Shown piece by piece: positions 8,127-16,104 of a stretch of DNA of 23,101 bases. The notes below the pieces were generated by a model, which was not told the origin of the DNA, ran no database searches, and saw nothing but the letters and a program-made list of their open reading frames with translations. Both the position numbers and the translations under genes were made by a program. The stretch covers positions 1 to 23,101 of the IMG/VR virus record IMGVR_UViG_3300044798_000377; one strand, given 5' to 3'. Each line of letters begins with the position of its first letter. Position 1 is the stretch's first letter. This stretch comes from a virus.

Positions 8127-10493
8127 ATGTTAAGAGACCTCAGCAATTCTTCCGTTGTTTGGGAACGCTTTTTTGAAGAGCGTTGCAAGGACCTCCGTGA
8201 GCGCTTTCCTGGTTATTATAGAGCAATTGTGGTAGAAACAAATGATCCCTTGCAGATTTATAGAATTAGGTTCAAGTGTCCAGAGTTGCACGACAATACC
8301 CTCAAACCAGAGGAATGCCCTTGGGCTGTTCCGGCTCCTTGGTTGAGTGGTAAAGACTGTGGTTCCTGGCACCATCCAATAATCGGAGATACAGTATTCA
8401 TCACTTTTGAAAAGCAACACCCATATGGTCCAATATGGGTTGGCTTTGCTATGGGTACAAGGCGTAAGAGATACCCACTTGAATCAATTTACACCAAATC
8501 ACCTATACCTGTCGATAAAGAAGAAAACAAGAGGTCTGCACCAGATGAAGAATGGACCCCCATACAAGACTACCTCGCCAAAGACTTTCGACCAATGCAG
8601 ACAGGCTGGCGGGATAGATATGGCAATTCAGAAATCCACAACGCCATTGGTTTCTTCCCAATAGAACACAAACCCAAACCAGCACCCCAAGATGTAGATG
8701 CTTTAACTCAAAGTAAATTCACTCCAGAAGGCAAGGACCCCAAAATAAATGAGCCTGACAGGAAGTATTTGGCTCGCTTATCTAAATATGGGATATTTGC
8801 TCTTCACTCAGATATAGGGTATTATTGGAACAAAGAAACAGACCCTTATGGAGAATTCAAGGGTATTGGTGATGACCTGGATGATGGTGGAGCAGAGGAA
8901 AGGCAATTTGAAATAGACAGGTTCCAATATTTTGTCAAGCTTTTTAACGAAGATAAGCCAAATTCAGCAGATAGAGACCAGAGGCGTTATGAAATACGGA
9001 CTAGGGCAGGCCATAAGTTCGAGATGCGTGATGTTGGTTGGTCGCAAAAAGATGGTGGATTGGCTGGTTGCCAGAAAATTCAAGATGCAAAATGTAGGAC
9101 AGAGAATGGCACTTATGGTAAAGAGAGAGTATTGTCAAAATGGGAGAAAAGTGATGAACGCTGGTTGAAATTGCGTACTAAAGGTGGCCATTTATTTCAG
9201 ATGATGGATATGGGCTTTCATCCCGAAAAGGATACTTTCTATAAGAAAAAACTCATTGAGGAATGCGGGCCAGATGTTGACCATGAGAAAGATGCAAAAT
9301 GGATAAGCCGTGATTCAAGGCAAATGCGCTGGCTTACTCGTTGGGGTGTCAAGCTTGTTTTGGATGACCGTGGAAGCGATCCAAAAGACGCAGATACGAA
9401 ACAAAACCCTCGTGGCGTTGGTTGGATGCTTAAGACCAGACGCTCCTGGGAGCCAGAGGGTACTCCTCGTGGATTTGCTATTGAGGCTGTTGATAAAGAT
9501 GATTTAAATACCACCAGATGGTATACTCCGAAGTCTAAGATTATCGAGATGAATGATAGGAAGGATTATTGCTTATTTTGTACCGATATGAGTGGTGAGG
9601 TATCTCGCGAATGGAAGGGATTAGATGAAAATGAATTTGCTCTATCTATTGGTATGACTTTTAGCCCTGAACAAGACACTTATCACCTCAAACTTGATAA
9701 ACGCAATGGTTATATCCGCTTGAAGACTGCTGCTGGTGGCGATAATGGAAGAAGGCCGATACCAGAACCTGAAAGCCACGTTGCTGGGTTTGGGATGCAG
9801 GATCAAAAAGCAGATGGCGAACCTATGAAGGATGCTGATACTGGCCTGAACCAGGGCATAGAAATGCGTGATGCTGGTTTGAGAGCTACCCAGGACGGTC
9901 CTTGGACAGAAATAGTTGATTTGGAACATAGGGGGATGTGGTGGACCAAGAATTATAAAATGGGAATATGGCGGTCCAAGCAAGATAAGGATCAATTCAT
10001 TTTAATTCATGATGGTAATAATACTATTGTTCTCCGCAACAATGAAGATGGTCCGCTGCAGATTTATTGTCAGAAGGATATAGAAATTATTTCTGGGCAA
10101 GACATAAATCTAAAAGCAGATAGAGATATTTCCTTAAAGGCCGGGAGAAATATAATTATGGACGCTGAGGGTCAAATGACCAGCAGAGCCAAAATTTTGC
10201 ATGCTTGGCAATCTGCTGATTCACATGCTGCTTTACTTCCGGGGAGTTGGCTTATGGATGTTCCCGACAATGCTCCAATGCACACCGGTTTCTTACCTGA
10301 GGCCGCTCCCTGCCCTCCTCGTTATGGGTGTGGTGCGCAGAGTGATACTGGCGGTTCAACAGAAACATTGCCAGGAAATGAGCCAACACCAATAGAACAG
10401 GACCCAATCGAACCTACTGATAGGGCACTAACAAAAAATATGCCATTTGATGCAGTTGATGAGAAAGTCATCAAACAGTGTGATGGAGCGTGA
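8127..10493 (+). CDS. Baseplate central spike protein, gp5/VgrG-like, no lysozyme domain
   Basis: The 788-residue protein opens with an OB domain (about residues 25-110: GYYRAIVVETNDPLQIYRI... PIIGDTVFITFE... YGPIWVGFA), as in T4 gp5 and VgrG. Near residues 638-685 are short beta-helix repeats (IEIISGQDINLKADRDISL) typical of the trimeric needle. The end (residues ~705-735, PMHTGFLPEAAPCPPRYGCG) is rich in His and Cys and may bind metal at the tip. Between these lie about 500 residues with repeated 'RT..G..F.M.D.G' units near residues 287, 345 and 398. No lysozyme catalytic pattern was seen. The spike punctures the outer membrane on contraction. No convincing SD precedes the ATG at 8127. The stop overlaps the next small gene. 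Confidence 0.8.
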   Translation: MLRDLSNSSVVWERFFEERCKDLRERFPGYYRAIVVETNDPLQIYRIRFKCPELHDNTLKPEECPWAVPAPWLSGKDCGSWHHPIIGDTVFITFEKQHPYGPIWVGFAMGTRRKRYPLESIYTKSPIPVDKEENKRSAPDEEWTPIQDYLAKDFRPMQTGWRDRYGNSEIHNAIGFFPIEHKPKPAPQDVDALTQSKFTPEGKDPKINEPDRKYLARLSKYGIFALHSDIGYYWNKETDPYGEFKGIGDDLDDGGAEERQFEIDRFQYFVKLFNEDKPNSADRDQRRYEIRTRAGHKFEMRDVGWSQKDGGLAGCQKIQDAKCRTENGTYGKERVLSKWEKSDERWLKLRTKGGHLFQMMDMGFHPEKDTFYKKKLIEECGPDVDHEKDAKWISRDSRQMRWLTRWGVKLVLDDRGSDPKDADTKQNPRGVGWMLKTRRSWEPEGTPRGFAIEAVDKDDLNTTRWYTPKSKIIEMNDRKDYCLFCTDMSGEVSREWKGLDENEFALSIGMTFSPEQDTYHLKLDKRNGYIRLKTAAGGDNGRRPIPEPESHVAGFGMQDQKADGEPMKDADTGLNQGIEMRDAGLRATQDGPWTEIVDLEHRGMWWTKNYKMGIWRSKQDKDQFILIHDGNNTIVLRNNEDGPLQIYCQKDIEIISGQDINLKADRDISLKAGRNIIMDAEGQMTSRAKILHAWQSADSHAALLPGSWLMDVPDNAPMHTGFLPEAAPCPPRYGCGAQSDTGGSTETLPGNEPTPIEQDPIEPTDRALTKNMPFDAVDEKVIKQCDGA

Positions 10494-10645
10494 TGATGAT
10501 TGCCTTGTGGCTTTATATAGGTGCTATATCGCTTATATTTGTTTATGCCTTCATTGAATGGCGCAGCCATAAACGATGGAATAGACGACTAGACGCTGAA
10601 TGGCAAAAGCACGAGCAATGGCGAAGAAACATATGGAGAGGATAA
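10493..10645 (+). CDS. Small single-pass membrane protein
   Basis: This 50-residue ORF starts at the ATG overlapping the spike stop (10493; a second ATG at 10496 is equally good) with GGAG at 10485-10488. Residues 3-21 are hydrophobic (IALWLYIGAISLIFVYAF), followed by a Trp/Arg/His-rich cytoplasmic-type tail (RSHKRWNRRLDAEW). Topology is likely N-out, C-in. It is too short for most gene callers, but the start/stop overlap and SD on one side and the GTG of the next gene two bases after its stop on the other argue that it is real. A lysis role (holin or spanin partner) is possible but unsupported. Confidence 0.6.
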   Translation: MMIALWLYIGAISLIFVYAFIEWRSHKRWNRRLDAEWQKHEQWRRNIWRG

Positions 10646-10646
10646 T

Positions 10647-11357
10647 GTGGTCCTAGAACAACCAACAGCTTTATACCGGTCAATCCTTCCAGTTGGGACG
10701 GATGCTGGCAATATAACCTGGACCATATCTAGCAATGACCCACCCAGACAATCTTTCGATATACCACTATTAACCAGCGTAGATGAATATAGGCAGTTGC
10801 CAATTATGATCTTCAATCCCGCTTGCAGAGAACTTGATGTTGGGGAATACATTTTCAATTTATCATACACCTTGGCCACCCAAGCAGGAACTGGTAGGAA
10901 GCAATATGAAGCAGGACAGCTCATTGATTTCACACAAGAGACTTTACCAACTATTTCTACTCTTACTGTTCCGGATGTTGTTGAAATACAACAAAACACT
11001 AACATTATTGATTTGTCAAGCCTTGGGTTATCAGATGCTGATATAGCAAATCTTGACACAAATGCACGCGCAAATATGAATAATGCCATAGGTGATTTAA
11101 ATTCCATACAAGCTTTAATCAATACCACAGAAATAGCAATTAATGACAATCAGAAACTGCTAAATGAAGTCAAGAAGGCGCTTAATGCTGCTGCTACATT
11201 ATTCGGCACTGGTAATTCTATATTAGATAAGCTTGAGGACAAGCAAATTGTTTTATTAGTAGAGAGAGATGCTCTTGTTGCTCAACTTAATATTTATATT
11301 GCACAAGCAAATGCTGCTTATGATGTTATCCAAACTTTGAGGGAGCTAGTGAGATGA
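10647..11357 (+). CDS. Hypothetical baseplate-module protein with coiled-coil C-terminus
   Basis: The product is 236 residues from a GTG start with GGAGAGG five bases upstream. The first ~110 residues look beta-rich (ITWTISSNDPPRQSFDIPLL, VGEYIFNLSYTLATQ) like an immunoglobulin-type or jelly-roll domain. Residues ~150-236 form long helices with Ala/Leu/Asn heptads (IALN and QLNIYIAQANAAYDVIQTL) and probably make a coiled coil. Its place between spike and wedge genes suggests a baseplate or fibre-attachment component. I do not recognise the family. Its last four bases overlap the next start (ATGA), inside a 21-bp sequence that is repeated at 12031-12051. Confidence 0.6.
   Translation: MVLEQPTALYRSILPVGTDAGNITWTISSNDPPRQSFDIPLLTSVDEYRQLPIMIFNPACRELDVGEYIFNLSYTLATQAGTGRKQYEAGQLIDFTQETLPTISTLTVPDVVEIQQNTNIIDLSSLGLSDADIANLDTNARANMNNAIGDLNSIQALINTTEIAINDNQKLLNEVKKALNAAATLFGTGNSILDKLEDKQIVLLVERDALVAQLNIYIAQANAAYDVIQTLRELVR
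11337..11357 (+). repeat. 21-bp direct repeat, copy 1 (matches 12031-12051)
   Basis: An identical 21-base sequence containing GGGAGCTAGTGAGATGA spans the end of the 10647 gene and the SD/start of the 11354 gene. Copy 2 spans the end of that gene and the SD/start of the gp25-like gene. Both copies supply the SD (GGGAG) and the ATG. Confidence 0.95.
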
Positions 11358-12034
11358 AAAGATCGATAAGCAATAAGCGCTTGTCAAAATTTGGAGACAA
11401 TTTGGAAAAGTTGTTGTGTTTGGTTCTTGAAGGTATTAATTCTGATATAGCTAGGAAGCTTTATAGATATGGTCTTTTAGATAATCCAGTAATTCAGAAA
11501 ATAATATCTCACAATTCCTCACATGAGTTTGCTGGTGAAAAACCTGAAGCCCAAGAAATCCAAGAATTATTAGATAATACCAGGTTGGCCGCTTGGATGG
11601 ACCAGCCGATAAACGGCTTCAATTCAGTGCCATATACCGGGAATTGTTTGCTACCTGGTTTTCTGATATTTAAATCAGAAAACAGAGATGTTATTGAATT
11701 ATTAAAACAATTTGAAAATGCAAAACCAAGTGAAATAGCATTGCAAGATTTATTGCATGGGTTAATATTTGGTTATCATAGAGAGAAGGTTGTTAAATTT
11801 GTAAACCAACGCGAGTTATTACACAGAATAAGAAAATGGTTGTCTAGATTGGGATTAAACCCATCTATCCCTGATGTGGTCCCATATGGTGATATAGTTT
11901 TTCTCAATTTAAGGAAACCAAACATCTGGAAAGAAAAGTTTATGAAGAAAAATATCAAAACGTTTGAGCCTCCAATAAATTTTGCTCATCGCGATTGGTA
12001 TCTTGGAATTAAAATACCAGTGTTTAATCATTGA
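11354..12034 (+). CDS. Hypothetical protein between 21-bp direct repeats
   Basis: This 226-residue gene lies between two identical 21-bp sequences that each contain the SD and start codon of a gene, so it can be viewed as a 694-bp cassette placed before the gp25-like gene. The protein has a basic helical N-terminus (MKRSISNKRLSKFGDNLEKL), a middle region with YTGNCLLPGFLIFKSENR, and a helix DLLHGLIFGYHREKVVKFV. It ends with a beta-type region (HRDWYLGIKIPVFNH). The central pattern recalls small 'LxGLLxGYxxExVxxF' proteins seen in bacteria and archaea, but I cannot name a function. No nuclease or transposase motif is evident. The stop precedes copy 2 of the repeat, which starts the next gene 14 bases later. 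Confidence 0.6.
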   Translation: MKRSISNKRLSKFGDNLEKLLCLVLEGINSDIARKLYRYGLLDNPVIQKIISHNSSHEFAGEKPEAQEIQELLDNTRLAAWMDQPINGFNSVPYTGNCLLPGFLIFKSENRDVIELLKQFENAKPSEIALQDLLHGLIFGYHREKVVKFVNQRELLHRIRKWLSRLGLNPSIPDVVPYGDIVFLNLRKPNIWKEKFMKKNIKTFEPPINFAHRDWYLGIKIPVFNH

Positions 12035-12051
12035 GGGAGCTAGTGAGATGA
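12031..12051 (+). repeat. 21-bp direct repeat, copy 2 (matches 11337-11357)
   Basis: This second identical copy provides the TGA-proximal SD (GGGAG) and the ATG of the gp25-like gene at 12048. The copies are 694 bases apart, start to start. Confidence 0.95.
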
Positions 12052-12467
12052 CATCTACCCCACGCTGGTTTGGGATTAATGCTCCATTTATTGGTGGAAA
12101 TGAGAAAGTCTTGTCTCGGCAGGTAGATGATAAATTAATTAGGAATGATTTGCTGCAATTATTGCTAACAGGGCCTGGTGAGAGGGTGATGCGGCCAACT
12201 TTTGGTGCTGGCTTAAGAAGATTTCTTTTCCAACCTATTACTTCGGATCAGCTTGATTTGTTGCGTGCCAATATCCAGACTGCCATTGAGACTTTTGAGA
12301 CCAGGGTAATAGTCTCAGATATTCAGTTAATAACTACCCCAGATAATAATCTCATAACTATTCGGATATATGGTCGTTTTAATTATAATCCTGATACTAC
12401 TGCTGGGTTGCTGGTTGAATTAGGGCAACCAACCAGCAAAACCAAAAATATTCAGGTGGGGCAATGA
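12048..12467 (+). CDS. Baseplate wedge protein, gp25-like
   Basis: The 139-residue product has the gp25/IraD-family signature: a helix IRNDLLQLLLTGPGERVMRP followed by TFGAGLRRFLFQP, then a helix LLRANIQTAIETFETRV and a final beta strand region (NLITIRIYGRF). T4 gp25 has the same order (RKGSRPFDPEFGC... LFENMTP... IESAVRNYEPRI). In contractile systems this small protein sits in the wedge core beside gp6 and nucleates sheath assembly. The ATG at 12048 with GGGAG upstream is preferred over an in-frame start at 11982 that would overlap the previous gene by 53 bases. Its stop overlaps the start of the gp6-like gene, indicating coupling. Confidence 0.9.
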   Translation: MTSTPRWFGINAPFIGGNEKVLSRQVDDKLIRNDLLQLLLTGPGERVMRPTFGAGLRRFLFQPITSDQLDLLRANIQTAIETFETRVIVSDIQLITTPDNNLITIRIYGRFNYNPDTTAGLLVELGQPTSKTKNIQVGQ

Positions 12468-14188
12468 TGGCAATCACTACTGATAATTTTATTTTTAAAG
12501 TTCCGGACTCTCCTCAAGAATTTGGTGTAGTTTTAGCACCTCCTAACTTAAGAAACCTTGATTTTTCTGCTCTAGACTATCAAGCAATGGAAAGAGCGGG
12601 CATCGAGTACATCAGGTCGTATTTTGGGCAGTCGTACAACGACTACTATGCCTCCAACGGCGCTATGATGCTGCTGGAATTAGTTGCCTATATGAGTAAT
12701 ATCCTATCAGAAAGATCTGATATTCTCATTGACGAAGCTTTCCTACCGACAGCACAGACGAAGGAAGCTGTCATCGAACATCTAGCCCTAATTAATCAAG
12801 AAATCCTAAGGGCCACTCCGGCGACTGTTGATATAGCAATAACTGTCCCAAATAAGATACCAACGGAAGTGCGAATACCTGCTGGTATTAGTTTCTCTGT
12901 TGCTGGTCCTGATGGAAGTGCTGTTAATTTTGAGGTTTTTAGAGCACCTGGTGATTTCACTTCTGATATAATTATTCCGCCTGGACGTAGGGGTGTGATA
13001 GCTTACGGCATAGAAGGCTCAACCGCCAATTTACAGCGACAATCGAATGGAGGACCCGACCAATATATTGACATTATGGAAACAAATGTTCTAGATGATC
13101 CTATAAGCGTTTTTATTTCCACTGGGGCAGCACAAACACAGTGGCGTAGGGTTGAAGTGATTGCTACTGCTGGGGCTACTGATCGAGTTTATCAAGTTTC
13201 GTATTTGGGGGATAGAACGAGAATTCTTTTTGGTGATGGCAATAGTGGCGCAATCCCAATATCTGGACAGATGATTGGTGTTTCTTATAGGACAGGAGGA
13301 GGTTCTCGCGGTAGAATAGGTACAGGAATACTCAACGATACCAGACCTATAGCTCCTCAACCTCCTTCTTCTGCAGGCGTTGAAGTTTCTTTCAGTAATC
13401 CCTCTCCTTCCATAGGTGGTACTGATGAGGAAACTATTGATCAGGCTAGGAAGAGGGCACCACAAGAATTTTCTACTCATAATTCTGCAACCACTAGTGA
13501 AGATTATAGTATATTGGCAGTTAATTATAATCATCCTGTTTTTGGATCAGTTTCAAAAGCAGTTGGGACTATCAGAACAGGAGTAGATGCTGATTTAGAT
13601 GTTGTAGTAAATGCGATAAGATCTGCTCCCACTGTTGATGCGGCAAAATTCATCTTACAAAATAATTATGTTAATCGCAATATTGTAGAGATATATGTGC
13701 TAACTGCTGGTCCAGACAATGTGCCTCAGACGCCTAGCGCAGGGCTGCGACAAGGTTTGGTGTCGTATTTTAGTGATATTAATGTTCTGACTGATGAGAT
13801 CAGGATATTGGATGGGAAGGTTAAACCTGTTGATGTGAAGGCTACGATAGTGGTTAACAGGAATGCCGATCCAGGAACTGTTAAAGTTGCGGTGAATTTA
13901 GCAATTCGAAACTTTTTTGATATACAGAATTTTAGTATGGGTACTGGGTTATATATTTCTAACTTATATAATTTATTGCAGGCTATACCGGGTATAAAAA
14001 ATATTAATCTTTTTGAACCATCTACTAATATTATTCCTATAAGCAAAACGAGTTCAGCAAGTTCAGGTAGCACTGGTTCTAATATAGGAGTGGAGTTCAA
14101 TGAAGTAATTACTTTAGGGAATGTTGATTTGAAGTTTTTCTTTGAACAAGGAAGCTTCAGAATTCCTGCTGTGCATTGCGAGAATTAA
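12464..14188 (+). CDS. Baseplate wedge protein, gp6 / baseplate J-like
   Basis: At 574 residues this matches the baseplate J/gp6 family. The N-terminal helical part (NDYYASNGAMMLLELVAYM, then RSDILIDEAFLPTAQTKEAV) is the standard J-family opening. It is followed by the beta domain (IRIPAGISFSV) and the segment GGTDEETIDQARKRAPQEFSTHNSATTSEDY, which is highly characteristic. The C-terminus carries the usual regular domain (VKPVDVKATIVV... IRNFFDIQ...GTGLYISNLYNLLQAIPGIKNI). gp6 dimers link wedges into the baseplate ring. The start is ATG 12464, or ATG 12467, which sits better behind GGTGGGG; the gp25-like stop is overlapped. It closes the recognisable baseplate block. Confidence 0.92.
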   Translation: MMAITTDNFIFKVPDSPQEFGVVLAPPNLRNLDFSALDYQAMERAGIEYIRSYFGQSYNDYYASNGAMMLLELVAYMSNILSERSDILIDEAFLPTAQTKEAVIEHLALINQEILRATPATVDIAITVPNKIPTEVRIPAGISFSVAGPDGSAVNFEVFRAPGDFTSDIIIPPGRRGVIAYGIEGSTANLQRQSNGGPDQYIDIMETNVLDDPISVFISTGAAQTQWRRVEVIATAGATDRVYQVSYLGDRTRILFGDGNSGAIPISGQMIGVSYRTGGGSRGRIGTGILNDTRPIAPQPPSSAGVEVSFSNPSPSIGGTDEETIDQARKRAPQEFSTHNSATTSEDYSILAVNYNHPVFGSVSKAVGTIRTGVDADLDVVVNAIRSAPTVDAAKFILQNNYVNRNIVEIYVLTAGPDNVPQTPSAGLRQGLVSYFSDINVLTDEIRILDGKVKPVDVKATIVVNRNADPGTVKVAVNLAIRNFFDIQNFSMGTGLYISNLYNLLQAIPGIKNINLFEPSTNIIPISKTSSASSGSTGSNIGVEFNEVITLGNVDLKFFFEQGSFRIPAVHCEN

Positions 14189-14226
14189 TGACTTCTCAAA
14201 TGATGATATAATAATTGAAGGAGAAA

Positions 14227-14763
14227 ATGCTAGAACAAGCCGTAGCCAATATACAGAATATCAAGAACCTCAAATCAAAGCTTGAATCTCTTGCTGGGTT
14301 GGCTGGTGTTTGTGATAATAAGATTCAGAAAGCAATATCAAACAAGATGATTGATGATGTTGGTTCTTTGAATTGGGCTGTTGAGGAGTTAGTTAAAACA
14401 CATTTTACACCTGTCATATTGTGTGCTAGTAATTCTGTTGACGTTGCAAAAGACTTCCTAGGCTGGAGTAGTGATTTAATCATTGTTTGTTTTGCCCCAA
14501 CGAAGGTAGAAGCTACGGTATTACATAAATACTTTATTACTGAGGATATTGCTGATAAGAAATTGGAGATTAAAGATCTTCCTCCCTATCTAATTTGTGA
14601 TGGATATAGATTAGATAATATGATTTTCATAGAAGGTTTCATCCTTAATTCTCACATTGAAGAGGTGGGTAAAAAAGAAATAAAAGAGCAGTTGTCTGTT
14701 TGGGTAAAAGGATTGTTAAATGAAGACCACCAAACCTCTAATTCTGAAAACGCTCCAACCTAA
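14227..14763 (+). CDS. Hypothetical protein
   Basis: The 178-residue protein starts at ATG 14227 behind AAGGAG (spacing of only three bases); a TTG at 14215 is in frame but has no SD. It has an N-terminal helix with Asn/Lys/Leu pattern (NIQNIKNLKSKLESLAGLAG) and a mixed alpha/beta body with FTPVILCASNSVDVAKDFLG and DLIIVCFAPTKVEATVLHKY. It is acidic overall, with a polar tail. It directly follows the gp6-like gene and overlaps the next small ORF by 44 bases. I do not recognise the family; an accessory or assembly role is possible. Confidence 0.6.
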   Translation: MLEQAVANIQNIKNLKSKLESLAGLAGVCDNKIQKAISNKMIDDVGSLNWAVEELVKTHFTPVILCASNSVDVAKDFLGWSSDLIIVCFAPTKVEATVLHKYFITEDIADKKLEIKDLPPYLICDGYRLDNMIFIEGFILNSHIEEVGKKEIKEQLSVWVKGLLNEDHQTSNSENAPT

Positions 14764-14878
14764 ATATGGCTCAAAAAGGGTTGGAGAAATTGCTATAAGG
14801 CCAGATGGAAGTAGTCTGAAAATCAAGTGCGGGCACGATGTTTATCCTGGCGCTGGATGGTCATTTTGTGGAATTTGA
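14720..14878 (+). CDS. Small Cys/His protein
   Basis: This is a 52-residue ORF with AAGGA eight bases before its ATG. It overlaps the 3' end of the previous gene in another frame. The C-terminal half (KIKCGHDVYPGAGWSFCGI) has C-x-H and a terminal F-C-G that could bind a metal in a zinc-ribbon-like way, though only two Cys and one His are present. The composition looks coding (basic N-terminus, ordered C-terminus). No family recognised. Confidence 0.5.
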   Translation: MKTTKPLILKTLQPKYGSKRVGEIAIRPDGSSLKIKCGHDVYPGAGWSFCGI

Positions 14879-14897
14879 ATACAGAAAAGAGTGTTAG

Positions 14898-15170
14898 ATG
14901 TTAGTGGAATTAGAAAGACTATTAGATGTCGACAAATGCCTTTCAGAAAAACTGAAAAAGGCGCTATTGTTAGAAGAAAGACGATTACCTACTGAGTTAG
15001 AATTTCAGCAGTTAATAAATAATACAGAAAGAATTTTGGGAATTATTGAAAAGATTGAAAAGACGGGTAAAATTAAGAAAGGCAACACTTACTTGTTAAA
15101 ACTTAAAAAGGTGTTTGTGAATAATTTACGGCAGTTAGATACATTTCAAGTTGAGAACAGACAAGGCTAA
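14898..15170 (+). CDS. Small helical hypothetical protein
   Basis: The product has 90 residues, almost entirely charged helix: LVELERLLDVDKCLSEKLKKAL, then PTELEFQQLINNTERILGIIEKI and YLLKLKKVFVNNLRQL. It probably folds as a helical bundle or dimeric coiled coil. The ATG at 14898 follows 19 bases after the preceding stop, with a weak GAG upstream. It belongs to a run of small accessory genes (14227-16293). No recognised family. Confidence 0.6.
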   Translation: MLVELERLLDVDKCLSEKLKKALLLEERRLPTELEFQQLINNTERILGIIEKIEKTGKIKKGNTYLLKLKKVFVNNLRQLDTFQVENRQG

Positions 15171-15210
15171 CTCGGAAGTTAGCTGAAAACAAAGGAAAAG
15201 GAGAGCACAC

Positions 15211-15825
15211 ATGCAACGGGTAGCTATTTTCGTGGATGTCCAAAATATGTTTTATAGTGCTAAGAACATATTTGGAGCCAAGGTTAATTACAAGACATTG
15301 TTAGATGAGTTGGTCAACGGAAGGGAGTTGGTAAGGGCTGTTGCTTTTGTAATCCAACGTCCTGATATTTCACAAGAGGGCTTTATTGAAGCTTTGGAAA
15401 GGATTGGATATGAAGTACAAATCAAGGAAGTCAGAAATCGTTTGGATGCAGAAGGTAAGTCCAAGCCTGTCAAAGGCTCTTATGATCTAGACTTGGGTTT
15501 GGCTGCTATCCAAATTGCGCAGAAAGTTGATGTTATCGTATTAGTGTCTGGTGAAGGGACTTACGCTCCCTTGGCGATGCACCTCAGGACGCACGGGTGT
15601 AAAGTTGAAGTGGCTGGTTTTGAAGGCTGCACCTCTAATAACCTGATTGATAGTGCAGATGATTACATACCGATCGAGAAGGAATGGACACTGGAAGCTT
15701 CTGAAAAACCTGTCATTGCCGCTAGTGCTATTGCTGCTGGCATGGAAACGGAAAATATGGAAAATGATGAGGAAGAAACACAGCCGATAGTTGCAGGACA
15801 ACCAATACCGAGCATTAGAAAATGA
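15211..15825 (+). CDS. NYN-domain (LabA/DUF88-like) protein with altered active site
   Basis: The 204-residue protein opens with VAIFVDVQNMF (D9, N12), the first motif of NYN/PIN-like RNases. It next has VKGSYDLDLGLAAIQIA (D92, D94), matching the 'KGvDvdLa.D' motif, and then VLVSGEGTYAPLAMHLRTHG. In the family the third motif is usually SGDGDF; here both acids are changed (E115, T117). The last ~45 residues are Ala/Glu-rich and probably disordered. NYN proteins are metal-dependent RNases acting on RNA in processing or toxin-like roles. The change suggests altered or lost catalysis, perhaps an RNA-binding role. AAAGGAGAGC precedes the ATG, a strong SD. It is in the small-gene cluster after the baseplate block. 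Confidence 0.8.
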   Translation: MQRVAIFVDVQNMFYSAKNIFGAKVNYKTLLDELVNGRELVRAVAFVIQRPDISQEGFIEALERIGYEVQIKEVRNRLDAEGKSKPVKGSYDLDLGLAAIQIAQKVDVIVLVSGEGTYAPLAMHLRTHGCKVEVAGFEGCTSNNLIDSADDYIPIEKEWTLEASEKPVIAASAIAAGMETENMENDEEETQPIVAGQPIPSIRK

Positions 15826-15864
15826 CTAAAGTAGAAAAGTAGAAGTAGAAGCAAGGAGCAAATC

Positions 15865-16047
15865 ATGAGCATGAATGCCCATTTAGCATATTCTCCTAAA
15901 GGGAAAGTGCCTATCTTCATTGAAATTCGCCAAACAAGTACCGGGGAAAGCCAAGCAATACAGAAAGCTCGTGGTAATAAGCGCAAGGTGGCTGTCTATC
16001 TTGACTTTGTTTCTAACCCGGAACACCGTAGATTATGGAATGCCTAG
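15865..16047 (+). CDS. Small hypothetical protein
   Basis: The ORF is 60 residues (MSMNAHLAYSPKGKVPIFIE...). A clear AAGGAG lies seven bases before the ATG, supporting expression. The sequence is basic with mixed strand/helix character (PIFIEIRQTSTG, RKVAVYLDFV). No family recognised. An overlapping ORF in another frame (from 15920) lacks an SD and was not accepted. Confidence 0.6.
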   Translation: MSMNAHLAYSPKGKVPIFIEIRQTSTGESQAIQKARGNKRKVAVYLDFVSNPEHRRLWNA

Positions 16048-16104
16048 TCAAAGATTATGGCGAAGATTTGAAGTGGTCTTTTTGGTGAAAAGAGGTGAAA
16101 AGAA

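Noticed and set aside
15541-15986. Minus-strand ORFs opposite the NYN gene and the 15865 gene
   Set aside because: No SD, and the plus-strand genes have strong SD sites and recognisable motifs.
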